From: Thozetella sp. PMI_491
Taxonomy: Eukaryota; Ascomycota; Sordariomycetes; Chaetosphaeriales; Chaetosphaeriaceae
Length of the DNA: 64,000 nt
Assembly (NCBI GenBank): GCA_021432635.1
Contig: MU270043.1
Location: forward strand, 372,001-436,000
Reading direction: 5' to 3'
A model generated the notes under the pieces. The model searched no databases, was not told the origin of the DNA, and saw nothing but the letters and a program-made list of their open reading frames with translations. Numbering within the stretch: the stretch's first letter is position 1; each line of letters begins with the position of its first letter. Positions 1 through 10,515 of this stretch are shown one piece after another. Position numbers and translations under genes: made by a program.

Positions 1-2864
1 GGTCTGACCGAGACGGTGTACCCGATCAACTGCTTGATCTTCGATCGCTGGGGCCCACCCTGAGAAAATCGTTAGCAGGGCAGTGGTCCTTGGGGAGGCG
101 TGAGAGGCTAAACATACAGCTGTCGGCCAGGATGACCGTGTCCGCCGAGACCAGGTTCAAGCCTACGCTACAAACAGCGAGGCTAGCAAGGAGAATTCGG
201 GTATCAGGGTCGGTATCCAGGGCCTTGATAGCGGCATCACGTTGCGTGACAGTCATGCTGCCGTCGATGCGAGTGAATCCATAACTGCCCTCCTCGAGCT
301 GGCGCTGGATGACCGTCAGGAACGATGTCCATTGTGAGAAAATGATGATCTTGGAGGCGTCGTTCTTCCTGAGTGTTGCCTGCACGATTTTTAGAAGTGC
401 CTCAGTCTTCGAGCTCTTGGTGTCGGGATCCAATCTCTCGTCCTCCTCCGGGTTGCATTCTGGCGCAGGCTCGAGGAGGTGTTCTTTTGCAAGCTCTGCT
501 CGGCACATCGGGCACTTGCCCTGCACCTCAATCACCCGAGCAATACATGGCCGACAAAATACGTGCTTGCAGGCTGTGATCACTGGCTGTTTCAAAGAAT
601 CGATGCAAACCGCGCATTCCTCTTGGCTCTCGATATACAGCTGTAGCGCCTGCTGCAAGAGCGCGCGGTTCTTGGGGGTCAGAGCAACGAGGGCGTTTTC
701 GTCCCCTAACAATTCGAGGAGATCGGCAATCCGTTCTCGGCAGAGGGTCCAATGATTGCATGTCTGGCGAAGGCGCAGAAGTCTCTCGAGCACGCTCTGG
801 AAACGGCCCTTCTGACCCTTCTTGCTCTTCTTCTGGTACTCTTCGAGCGCGCCCTTAGCTTCCGATAGCAAAGCGTCGTATTTGGTCTGCTCATCCGGCC
901 AGAAGGTGATGCGATGAATGTACTCGGTTTTAGGAGGCAAATTCAGGTCAATAAATTTCAGGCTCTTCTTTCGTCGAAGGCATAAATCGGCCATGAGGGA
1001 TTGCACAAGCATCTCGGCCGTGCGCTCTCCGGAGGCCAACGGCCTGGTGATCGCTGCTTGGAAAATCTCAGGTTGCTCAATGCCGCCAGTGATGCGCAAG
1101 AATTTCAAGACTGACAATAGATCACGGATGCTGTTGATAATCGGGGTGCCCGTCAGAACCCACCGCGATTTCGCCCTCAGGAGGCAAGCAGCTTCGGCCA
1201 TCTTTGTCTTGTGGTTTCGGATCGTATGCCCTTCATCTAACACGACGCGGCGCCAGTCTGTCTGGAAGAGCGGCCCACGACCGACCTCACTGCTCAGCGT
1301 TCCATAGCTCGTGATGACGACGCCATAGTTCTTCAAATCTGCTCCTCGAGTTGCGCCGTGGTAGACGAGGACCCTCGGCGCGTGCGCATCGAACACATGG
1401 CGTTGTATTTGCTGCTCCCAGTTGCTCATCACTGAAACCGGTGCGATGATTCTATACCATCTGGAGTCAGTCTTTGCCTTGAGCAGGGTCGGGACGGGGG
1501 GTGCGCTAGCTGTGGGGCTGAAAGGAGCAATATTGAGTCCGAAATACATACAGTGTGCAGCCAGGCCCACCCGTCATGATGAGGCTAATCATTTGTAGCG
1601 TCTTGCCTAAACCCATATCGTCGGCCAGGATGCCGCCGGAAAGGAGTTCAGGGGCTGCTTGCACAGTGAAGTTCGTGGCGATGTTGACGTAGCGGCCCCT
1701 CGCGTCTCTCTTCCAAAGCTGCACGGCATCTCCAGAGCCTGGCTTGGGAAACTGGGGGTTCTCCTTTGCCCGTAGCCACTCAAGACCCTGCAGCTGGTAC
1801 GGTAGGAGGGTAGCGCGGAGCATGGGTGGCTGGGCAGCAAGTGGCATAGCAGAGAGTTGTTCTTCGCTCATTGCCATGCTTTGCAAGAGGTCATCGCCTG
1901 AACGCATGGCCACTGCTTGGCTGGCTTGGGCTAGCTGTTCCACCGACAGCAGATCCGGATCGGAACCGCTACGTGTAAGGCCGGCGGAGCCCCTCCCGCT
2001 CTTCAGGTCCATCGCTCTGCGGGCCTGCTCATTCTGAGCTCTACTCTGCTTGAGCTGGGTCGCTTTCAATAACTTATCGTTCTTAAGACGGGTCTCGAGC
2101 TGCGTCCTAACGAGAATGTCTGATGCTCCATACTAGAAGACCCTTAGCTCTTTCTCGACTTTTCGGGGTAGGTCATATCTCAGGAGTAGAACTATGTCCA
2201 AAGCTGTGCTAGGCATAACAACACTCCTGGGAGTCCCTAGAAAGCGAATAAAGAACACAGGAGGTACTTACGATGAGGATGCGAATAGGACAGTCGTAGA
2301 AACCCTTCTCGCCAGTCAAGATCGCCTCGATTGAGATGTCGTTCGCATCCTGGCCAAGTTAGCTCGCCCCGCCTGTGCCTGCGGAAAACGTTCACGAACA
2401 AGATATGGCGCAAGCTTGGCAGCGACAGTTCTGGGGATGTGTCCAATCTGAGTCCCTTGGACATTATCAACGCGTATCGCGTTGCTGTCATAGGGGTTGC
2501 TTGGCTCGCGCTTGCACAAAACTCGTTCGTTCGGCGAGGCGTAGCCCGTGTAAAACCGTATACCCACCGTCTTGCTGTCTGGAGACGCGTTAGTAACGTA
2601 TTTGTTCATCAGAACTCTTAACGCACCTAGGGCGCCGTAGAACTCGTGGGCCGGACCATCACTTTGGGTTAGATCGACGGGCTCGGGTTCACCATCCGCG
2701 TCGCGTGGGTTCTGGAATGAGTCGCGACTGAGATGTGAGGCAAGGACTGAGATCCGGGGCGTAGGGCCTGATAGACCATCGGCGCGGCGCGGAGCCTTGG
2801 GCTGGCGAGTTTCGTCTTCTCCAGTTAGGTCGATGACCTCTCGGAGACGCTTGCTCCCAGCCAT
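1..2864 (-). CDS. SNF2-family helicase/E3 ligase with HIRAN, RING and helicase-C domains (HLTF/Rad5-like), 3' truncated
   Basis: Rebuilt exons on the minus strand are 2864-2400, 2349-2272, 2132-1552, 1451-118 and 59-1, giving about 839 codons before the window edge. In order the protein has a HIRAN domain (about residues 98-185), an SNF2 ATPase with the Walker A motif DMGLGKT and a DEGH box, a C3HC4 RING (ECAVC to KCPMC) set between the helicase lobes, and helicase-C ending in the RVHRLGQ motif. This order defines the HLTF/Rad5/Rad16-type translocases, which are nuclear and act in replication-fork remodelling and PCNA polyubiquitination. That role is family knowledge, not shown here. The 100-nt intron 1452-1551 restores the conserved TLIIAPVSVMSNW block, and the 58-nt intron 60-117 restores SWWAPAIEDQAVDRV. 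The next gene lies in tandem, and the 301-bp gap must hold this gene's promoter. Whether it is the Rad5 orthologue or a second HLTF paralogue cannot be decided. Confidence 0.92.
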
Positions 2865-3165
2865 TAGTGATGCGTCGAAAACACGCGCAAGCCTAAGGTA
2901 AGGTTGGAAAGAAGGTGCGGGGAGAACAGAAGATTGAGGAAAACAAAAAGAAACTTCTAGACGCAAAGTGAGAACCCAACATGCGAAAAGAAAGAACTTC
3001 CGGGGTGAAGCACGCGTCGAGCCCTGGATCGCCAGAAGCACGGGCCATCAAGTTTAAGCTCAAGTTTATAAGATCCCTGGATGGAAACTGCGATGGATGA
3101 AGAAGATTACCTAAGTGGCCTGGTATAATTAATTAGTGGCATAATTGCTTCTACGATGTTTATAT

Positions 3166-4287
3166 TCACACCTCCGGACCCCAATCGACTGCTGCGACGC
3201 CTTTCCCAGCTCCTTCCATGATCGCTTCCAGCTTATCCTCGTTGGTAATATAGCCCTGACGTTTCTGCGAGATAGCATAACGAATAGGATCGCGCCACTC
3301 TCGCCACCATGTTTCCTCGCTCTGTACCACGCACTTGCGGCCCGGCTCGCCGTTCCGATGCGTGGCAAACGGCCATACGGCCTTGACGACCTCATACCGG
3401 TTCTTTCCCGAGAACAGCGTGGTAAAAAATGAGGTCAGTTTGCCCGGATTCTGGACTACCACGCTGGAATGGGTGACCGGAAAGGCAACATTTACGTGGC
3501 CTTTGTAGTTAAGCGCTGCGACTGCGCTGCGAATCTGGCCTTCGAGCCAGTTGATGTCGAGGTTCGCCACTACCCGCTCGAGCATGAACGACTTCACCCC
3601 GGCCGGGTCCTCCACGAAGCGGCGAGCCCAGGCCTCAACGCCTCCTTCGCCTACGTCCGGGTCAGCGGACGGTTTGGCGCCGCCGCGGAACGCGACCTCG
3701 CCCTCGCCCACGCAGCGCAGGTAGTCCATCCGCTGCTTCGGGTCCTCGGGCACCAGCAGCGACATGAGGTTGAGCTTCACGGCGAAGTCGACCCGCCGGC
3801 CGCGCTTACCGGTTATGTGGACCTGCGGCTTTGGAGGAACCGTAGCAAGCGATCGGATGAGCGATACTAAGGCTGTAGCATTGGCCGACAAATACGGAGC
3901 TGAAGTCTTAATCGAAGTTTTATCGGACGACAGTTCAAACAGTGGCGGAGAATAGAGACGGTAGTCGAGAAGGGGAAGTCCTGGGTACTTCTGCGGACCC
4001 TTAGGCTGCGGCTGGCGATTTGGTATATTGACCGACGACGTGCTCGCTGGGCCAGAATAGGGTGGTGGCGTTGATGAGCGATCGAATGGTTCGATGCCTT
4101 GGGCGCTGAGCGCCTGCTCCTCGCTCATGGGCACCATGTTGGTGCCGGAGCTACTCGCGGCGGAGCCGCTCGCACCAGTGCTCGTCGAAGCTAACTGCGC
4201 CTCTTGCTGCTGAGCATCTTGCTGCTCATAGTGCTGCTGCAGGCGCGCCTTTTCCGCAAGAATCTGACCTGGCTGAGAAGGGTCCAT
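3166..4287 (-). CDS. conserved fungal protein of unknown function, Gln/Ser-rich N-terminus
   Basis: Single exon of 373 codons starting at the ATG at 4287-4285. The first 100 or so residues are Gln-, Ala- and Ser-rich and look disordered. From about residue 105 the sequence is dense and well ordered, with blocks such as HITGKRGRRVDF, MDYLRCVGEGEVAF and EETWWREWRDPIRYAI, and it ends DWGPEV. I recognise the style of a protein conserved across filamentous ascomycetes but know no established function. No signal peptide or membrane helix is visible. Codon use matches neighbouring genes, and no intron is needed to keep the conserved blocks in frame. It lies downstream of the SNF2 gene's promoter on the same strand and diverges from the membrane-protein gene at 5882. 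Confidence 0.85.
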   Translation of the reverse strand: MDPSQPGQILAEKARLQQHYEQQDAQQQEAQLASTSTGASGSAASSSGTNMVPMSEEQALSAQGIEPFDRSSTPPPYSGPASTSSVNIPNRQPQPKGPQKYPGLPLLDYRLYSPPLFELSSDKTSIKTSAPYLSANATALVSLIRSLATVPPKPQVHITGKRGRRVDFAVKLNLMSLLVPEDPKQRMDYLRCVGEGEVAFRGGAKPSADPDVGEGGVEAWARRFVEDPAGVKSFMLERVVANLDINWLEGQIRSAVAALNYKGHVNVAFPVTHSSVVVQNPGKLTSFFTTLFSGKNRYEVVKAVWPFATHRNGEPGRKCVVQSEETWWREWRDPIRYAISQKRQGYITNEDKLEAIMEGAGKGVAAVDWGPEV

Positions 4288-5881
4288 GGCTGGCAGCCGG
4301 AGGGCTCACGGCTCACGTGCGCCTCTTCGAACCCGCGATGGCGGAGTGCGTTTCTGGCAATTCAGAAAGCCAATGGCTGGCTTTTTGGGGCCTCTCCCCC
4401 TTCTTTGATGAGCGGTCAGTTGCTTCGGGGAAGGACGTTGAATGAAGAGCGAAGAGTCGCCGATCGCCAAAGAGATGAATGGTCTGTGGAGTAGAGGGGT
4501 AGCTCTGCTAGACGAGCAGCCCTGTCACAAGCCTTTTACGTGGTATTTGGCCTACAGGAGCGAGCGCAGCGCTGTGGCGCAGTGCAATGGCCTCTCAGCT
4601 GTTACGGACCGCCGTAAGCCCAGATGCGCGAAATCCACGATCAGGGCCTGCAGCTACTGACACTACAGTGGTTGCAGTGGGGAAAGGGAAGTGAGTGGGG
4701 AGCTTGGGTCGCTGGGGTTGCTGATCGGGGGTTTACGGCCGACCGTACTGTGGTTCCTTAGTTGCGGCGCTGTTGCCTACGCATGGCAGCGCGTCCTCGC
4801 AGCATGGTCCCCAAACGGGAATGAAGGAAACGTCATGGCCTGACCGATAAGGAGCGCCAATCGCTACAGGCGAACCCACCTACCAGGTGTCTTGCTGACG
4901 ACTTTGGCACCGATCGACCGTAAGCCGTGGGCCGGTCGTTGAACTAAGGCACGTAATAATTGCCCTGGGGTGGAAGCCGACAGCGCCGGCAGGCGGACGG
5001 GTATGCGATGAGAGGTCTACTTATTTAAGCTCAAAGCGGTCTCAGACAGTCACAATTTCTGGGGCAGACACGCCTCCGCCAGGCTGGGATATGACGGTGG
5101 CTTCGTCTGATCCCCCAGTCTTTCTCATGTCTTCCTTCAGGCTAGAAAGCTTCTAGTCTGGAGGCAGAAATTACCACTTTACTCGGCGTCGCGTCACGAA
5201 ATATCGCCATGACAGGTCCAATTTCAGTTCGACGTGATGGGCAGCCTAGTGGCTGCAACGGCCAGAGACAAGTGTCAGTTTGGGACAACGCTCGGCCGCG
5301 AGATGCGCCCGACCTAGTCGATACCGCTGAGGCCTTCTTTGTCCTCCCCCGTCCTAGGCACCACACCGCTCCGTCGGCAATAAGGGGCACGTCAGCCTCG
5401 GACCTCCTCATTTACTTCCTCGAGAGCCCGTCCTGCACTTGGTAGCTACTACTGTCATTGCACCCGCGCTTTTTCTCAGGTCCGCCTCAGCCCGTTCCCG
5501 CCAAGGACGGCCAGCAAAGCGACAGAGAGGGGAGCTCGTGCTGTGCCATGGCCTTTGCAGCCTTGTGGGCGCCGTGGCTTGCCTCAGTTCCGCAGCTCGG
5601 ACCCTTGACTGGTTGTCAGTCCCATCGTGGCTGCAGATAGCGCCGCCCACTGCATTGGATCCGGAGCTGGTTGCTGCTCAGCCGCAGCGAGCATGCGGGA
5701 GGTCCCAAGACGCCTTTGCAGAGCGAGTCAGGGGGACTCAGAGTGCTAAAGAGGGCGAGATATACCTAGCCGGCCACGCCTTGCCGTCTCTGCCATTCTC
5801 TCCCCTTGGTGCTCTTCTCGGAATCGAGCGAGCCTGACAGCCCTTTCTACCGATTGTGCGTCGAGAAATCTGGGTATCACC
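4288..5881. other. 1.6-kb divergent intergenic region without a recognisable gene
   Basis: Lies between two divergently transcribed genes. Several short open frames exist on both strands, but none has a recognisable domain or the splice-linked continuity of the real genes. It presumably holds both promoters. I see no tRNA, no long repeat and no clear TATA box at a convincing distance. Confidence 0.5.
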
Positions 5882-6983
5882 ATGGGACCCGTAGGCTGGA
5901 CGACAATTCCTCGGGCCTTCAGCTGGCTACTGCCGGCGCAGAGCCTAATCGCCGGTGTCGCAATCTACTCGACTAATTTCGTGTATGGAATCGGCAGCAT
6001 CCCGTTCATCCTCGCTGTGGTAGCTGTAAGTCAAGCAGTCTTACGAACCGCCCAGATCGTTACCGACTAACATTCGGTCCCCATAGACTGGACTTCATTT
6101 CATCCTGGGTCTCTACTTTTGCTTCACGCAGAACCGACCGGGCCGCCATCACCTTTTCGTCGTTCCCACGACCTTTACCCTCGGCGCGGGCGTGTGGTGC
6201 GCTGCTCTGTACTATTTTGCGAGGACGACCGATGTCCTATTGAGACTGAACCTCAGCTATCCCCCGGGCACCAACCACAATGCGAAGGTCCAGGACCTGC
6301 AGACCTGGACGTATGTGGGATGCGGCGTGACCGGGGTGAGCGTTGTGCTCGATATTGCCCTCATCACCCTCTTCATCGTGACGGGCAAACCAAAGCCGCA
6401 GCCGCCTCTGCGATCATCGACGTACATCTCCGGTCCTATCTACGCCGTACCGCCGATTGCAGCGCAGTTCCAGCAGCAGCAGCAGCACCTCCCGGCGCAC
6501 CTGAACGGCTACGGTTCCCCGACGGGCCCAATGAGCCCCGTCAGTCCGCTAGGAGACAATAAGCCGGCCCTAACTGCCGTTTACACCAATTCACCATCGC
6601 CGAGCCCATATCCCACGTCCACCACCCCCACCCAGCAGACCCCTTACTACCCCTACGATCGACGCAATCGCCTTGATGTCATACGCCGGATGTGCTCCCT
6701 CCAACATCCCGACGGACACTGGGACTATTCTCCAGAGCTCGCTGAACTCGTGAAACTCTGGGGCGGTCGAGAATTAGCAGCTGCTCCCCACGGCGTTACG
6801 GCCCTGGCGAATGCCTGCTTATCCGAGTTGTGCAACTATGTGTGGTCAGCCCAGCGCGAAGGGCGAGAGCAGACCTCGCTCAGCCAGGTCGAGTTGATCA
6901 GCCTGCAGATGGTGAACTGGGACCTGACGTGGGCGAAGCATGCGATTGACCGTGCGACAGCCTGGATGGACGGCTTCCGATGA
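5882..6983 (+). CDS. four-helix integral membrane protein with a cytosolic C-terminal domain, function unknown
   Basis: Two exons, 5882-6025 and 6087-6983, give 346 residues. The 61-nt intron has GTAAGT, a CTAAC branch site near 6066 and a CCATAG acceptor, and it joins the second hydrophobic stretch in frame (AVVAV to TGLHF). Four hydrophobic segments lie in roughly the first 160 residues, a topology like MARVEL or four-TM fungal proteins. A linker rich in Pro, Ser and Gln follows. The last 110 or so residues form a compact conserved-looking segment with HPDGHWDYSPELAEL and LANACLSELCNYVW. I do not recognise the tail securely. The plasma membrane or endomembranes are plausible locations, by inference from topology only. 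Confidence 0.85.
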
Positions 6984-7900
6984 GAGAAACGCGTATTGGA
7001 GGAATTGGGTGAGGCGATGATGTAGGGAATGAACACTTCCGGTGCACACGATGGGACTATCACTCATGAGGCGTCAGGGAATATGTGATACCTAACTTTG
7101 GCTTTATTTCCGGGCTGGGAAGCCTTTTTTTCTTCATATTTTGGTGTCCTTTCTTCATCGTACATTGTCTTCCCTAACTTGTAGAGAACCTTCCTAGGGG
7201 TCTGTGCTGATACAATACAGAGGTGCTGCCACGATAAGTGCTCTTGTACATGGACCAGTTCCACTGCTTCTCCCCGAGCATGAGCTCCTTCCATGATGCC
7301 AATACAGCCCCTGTTTGCTTATTAACGTTGGAATTAAAAGGTCACTGCCCCAGCGACGAGCCAAGAGGGCCAGGAGCGAGCCACCAGTGCCGTTTACTGG
7401 TTTTTAAGCCCTCATATCTGGCTGGCCTTTGTCTCGGACCACAATAACAAACACACTGGGGGGTGGATTGTATATAAGGTGCAGTGCCCCTAGACACATT
7501 TTGGGGCGACGACGAGGTTGGTATCCGCCTCGTAGATGGCCATTCCCCACACATCATTACCCCCGGCTGCAGCTGCAGCTCATTTTCGGTTTGCCGCAGG
7601 GGACGGATATCTCAGTCGTGAGGGAAGCATACCCGCTCCAGGTTGCGATCGTCAGTGTCTCAAACACCTTCCATCAGGTGACCGGAAATATGCCTACTAA
7701 GCATGTTCCAGAGTCATATGAGCTCGTGAGAAATCCAACATATGAGTGTCACAAAATATACATGCCCGGTCGCGAGCCATCTCGAGCATTGCGAGCCGAG
7801 TGGCCGTGACCGGAGACGTGGCCGGGGGCGTGAAGCGAGATATGAATTCTCCGCGTAGAGCAGGCGCGAAGGTCATCTCCCCATTCTATCAAGAGCTTGC
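6984..7900. other. convergent intergenic region carrying one copy of a dispersed repeat
   Basis: Space between the 3' ends of the membrane-protein gene and the Zn2Cys6 gene. Apart from the repeat copy at 7331-7456 and a TATATAAG stretch just beyond it (near 7471), which starts no recognisable gene, I see nothing coding. Confidence 0.5.
7331..7456 (+). repeat. dispersed direct repeat, copy 1
   Basis: About 126 bp that align by eye with 9510-9636. The best-conserved core (from 7368) shares GGCCAGGAG, TTACTGG, CTCATATCT, GCTGGCCT and TGTCTCG in the same order and spacing. Roughly 77% of positions match over the 89-bp core, and many differences are transitions. The unit has no coding capacity and no obvious terminal inverted repeat, so it could be a solo LTR fragment, a MITE remnant or another short non-autonomous element. 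Confidence 0.7.
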
Positions 7901-9011
7901 TCAGGGGAACGCCCGTCCCATAAGCAGCTCATAGAAGATTCTCTGCTCGGACTCGGTGCCTAGGGTCGGGTCAAAGTCCGTGCTAGTCGGCTGAGAAATC
8001 GGCTCAGGGTTGGAGCCCATGTCATAGAAGTCGAACATCGTCTCACCCGGAGCGAACCCGAGGTGCGAGAGGGTCTGGGACGCGCTCGCGGATCTGTCTC
8101 AGCTGGTCAGTACGTCCGCCCTAAGTCATGCACGCTTCTCAAGGGGTCTCACGCTCGGGCCGCATCTCTGGCAACAAGATCAGATAACGTCGTGGACTCG
8201 CGGCGGCCCGGGCCCGGGCCCGGGTTGGGGCTAGTCGTGGAGATGAGGGGATTGGGTATATCAGGGGCGGATGTCTTCGCGGGCGCATAGCTAGGATAGG
8301 TCACCGGGCTCACTTGACTGGTGAGCTGCGAGGTTCTGCGTTTGTGCGGAATGGCGGGCGTTGTCCTGGGCTCCTCCTCCTCGTCCTCTTCCTCGGCATC
8401 TAGTGACATGGCCGGCTCGCACTTGGCTAGAGCGGCTGTAGCGGATGCTTCCTGGCCGAAGAACGCCTTGAACACGGAGCTCTGCTGCCAGGCGGCGATG
8501 AGCCCGTCTTGCTGGCCCGGATCCCTGATTGCCTTGAGCAGCTGCCCGGCCTTCTCACTACGGAGATGGCCTTCGATGAGGGCGTCCAGGCCGGGGATGG
8601 AATTGAGCACGGCGCCCCAGGCGGCAGCGCTCTCCTTGTAGGTGTTGAGAGCAGTGCGGTATCCCTTCTGCGGGCCTCGACGCTTGGTCGGCCGCAGGTA
8701 GAGACACGGCTTGTCGTGCTTCTCACACACACTGCACCTAGGCTGGCCATTGTCGCATGGCTGGTGGTTGACGTGGCAGAAGTCGCAGCTGCATCCGAGG
8801 TCAGTCTTGCGGTCGGTCCCGCACAGGAGCGAACACGGCAGACTCACGCTCGGGAGGCCTTCTTCCTCTTGCGCGGATTCGCTGCTACCTCGCCGGCTCC
8901 GCTCCCGGCATCGCTGCCGGCCACTGGGGCCGAAGCGGAGGCGGACGGAGGGGCGCCGGGCGCGAATGCAGAGCTGCCATTGCCCAGCTGCGCGTGCGGC
9001 GCGGCGCTCAT
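7901..9011 (-). CDS. Zn(II)2Cys6 transcription factor, short form (330 aa)
   Basis: Three exons on the minus strand, 9011-8848, 8788-8153 and 8093-7901, close in frame at 330 residues. Splicing of the first 59-nt intron creates the zinc cluster: Cys56, 59, 66, 73, 76 and 83 in C-X2-C-X6-C-X6-C-X2-C-X6-C spacing, preceded by the basic stretch NPRKRKK and followed by a basic RRGPQKGYR. This is the fungal DNA-binding binuclear cluster, so the protein is a nuclear sequence-specific regulator. The middle holds an acidic run and a Pro-Gly run encoded by repeated GGGCCC. The C-terminus is acidic and aromatic (MFDFYDMG) and could be an activation region. The classic fungal_trans middle homology domain is absent, so it is shorter than most of the family. 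Targets are unknown. It diverges from the quinate-repressor-like gene. Confidence 0.9.
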
Positions 9012-10515
9012 CGTGGGCAGTCGCGCGAGGCTCGGTGATGGAAGAAGGGAGTGGGATGAAACGAGACCCGGCAGGTTGGTACGTACCGAGCCCCGATATT
9101 GCTTTAATTCATCAACACCGGGAATGGCAGCAAGGAAGATGACTCGGGGGGGGAGCTTTATCCTCAGCTTTGCACCTGGCTAAAAATAATTGCCCTGCGG
9201 GGATGGAAAAGTGGGTCCCGACCGAGAAACGAGCAAAAGAGCGCCGGCGGCGTCCTCCCTTCGCAGTCGCCCAGTGGTGCGCAAGGTTAACGTACCCGAG
9301 CATTTGTATGGCTGTCGATGCCCTTTATCTCGAACGGATGAGGCAGCGAACTGGCTCAACCTTGAGGCGCCGGAGCATGGATAAGACCGACACGAGGCGG
9401 AAGAGTCTGGCGAGAATGTCGATTTACTCCTCCCTCAGTCGAGCAGCTGGTACTAGAGAGCGCCAGAATGCGCTATACAGAACAAATCTTGTTTGTTTTT
9501 CAGATGTGAGAATGGAAAGGCCTCGGTCCCAGCGGCGGGCGTAAAAGGCCAGGAGTGAGCCAACAGAGCCGCTTACTGGCGTTCAAGCGCTCATATCTAG
9601 CTGGCCTCTGTCTCGTGCCAACCTTGACAAACATACAGAAGGTACACTATATTGCCGGCTATCCGACAAGATAGACTTAAAGGGAGGATGTGACCGAGAG
9701 AGAGCCGATATGCGTCTGAGTTGTGGTCCGGCGCGTCCCTCGTCGCTAGCTAGACACCCGTTCTTACTATTTGGACATAATTTTTGCGCTCTTCGGGGGG
9801 GGCCAAAATTGCATTTTAAAATGGTAGACTACAGATAGAGAGAAAACCATGCACGCTGTTTCTCCCGGTGGCCTCTGGTTCAGACCAAAGGCTGCTCCGG
9901 AGCCGCGTCTATCGCTTCGCAAGCTCCCCTCCGAGTCGAATGCCCCCGCTCTCCGGCGCCAATGGCGATCCGCCGCGCGATGACGCTCGGGCCTTTGCCC
10001 TCTGCTCGGCACCCGATCCACTACCGCGTCCCCAGGTAACGCTAAGTAGGAGCAGCGTTCTGCCGTATTGTGGAAGTTCCTTTTCCCGTCAGCAAGCCGA
10101 CGAGATCTGCCGGTTTGGCCTCGACCATAGCCCGTCGTCAGATACCCACTCCTCTCGCCGGCCATGCGAAACCATATGTCGTAGGTTTCTCACCTTGTGC
10201 ACATCACCTCGGGAATCATTCCTTTCTCCAGAGTACCCGCCTTCGCATCCGCACGATACCGTTTCGAGCTGATTGGAAAGCTAATCTTTTTTTCTGCGGG
10301 GGTAGGTGATATAGCGCTCGCTCACACACTGAGCCACTGAGGGCCGTCTATATCAGCGGGCTGTGTTGGAAACTTCAGTGGCAAGAACCCGTACCGATTT
10401 GATTGGTAATCGGCCCTGGCGCCCGCCCCTGCTGTCGGCGCCTTTCAGAGCGCAGTCTCTGCTCTCCGCGGCTCGTAGACTTTTGATGTGAGAGCTCGTC
10501 CCCGGTGTGCCTGCC
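9012..10515. other. 1.5-kb divergent promoter region with a repeat copy
   Basis: Separates the divergent Zn2Cys6 and quinate-repressor-like genes and contains the second dispersed-repeat copy at 9510-9636. No open frame here has a recognisable domain. An unseen 5' exon of the repressor could lie in the last few hundred bases, because that family usually has a longer N-terminus. Confidence 0.5.
9510..9636 (+). repeat. dispersed direct repeat, copy 2
   Basis: Partner of 7331-7456 in the same orientation, about 2.1 kb away, with the Zn2Cys6 gene between them. Similarity fades beyond the ACAAACA block at the right end and before GAAT at the left. Confidence 0.7.

Noticed and set aside
1518-1551. 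A 34-nt intron in the SNF2 gene
   Set aside because: Too short for splicing; the acceptor at 1452 gives a 100-nt intron and restores the conserved helicase block.
8207-8224. CCCGGGCCCGGGCCCGGG palindrome
   Set aside because: Lies inside the Zn2Cys6 coding sequence and is explained by a Pro-Gly codon run.
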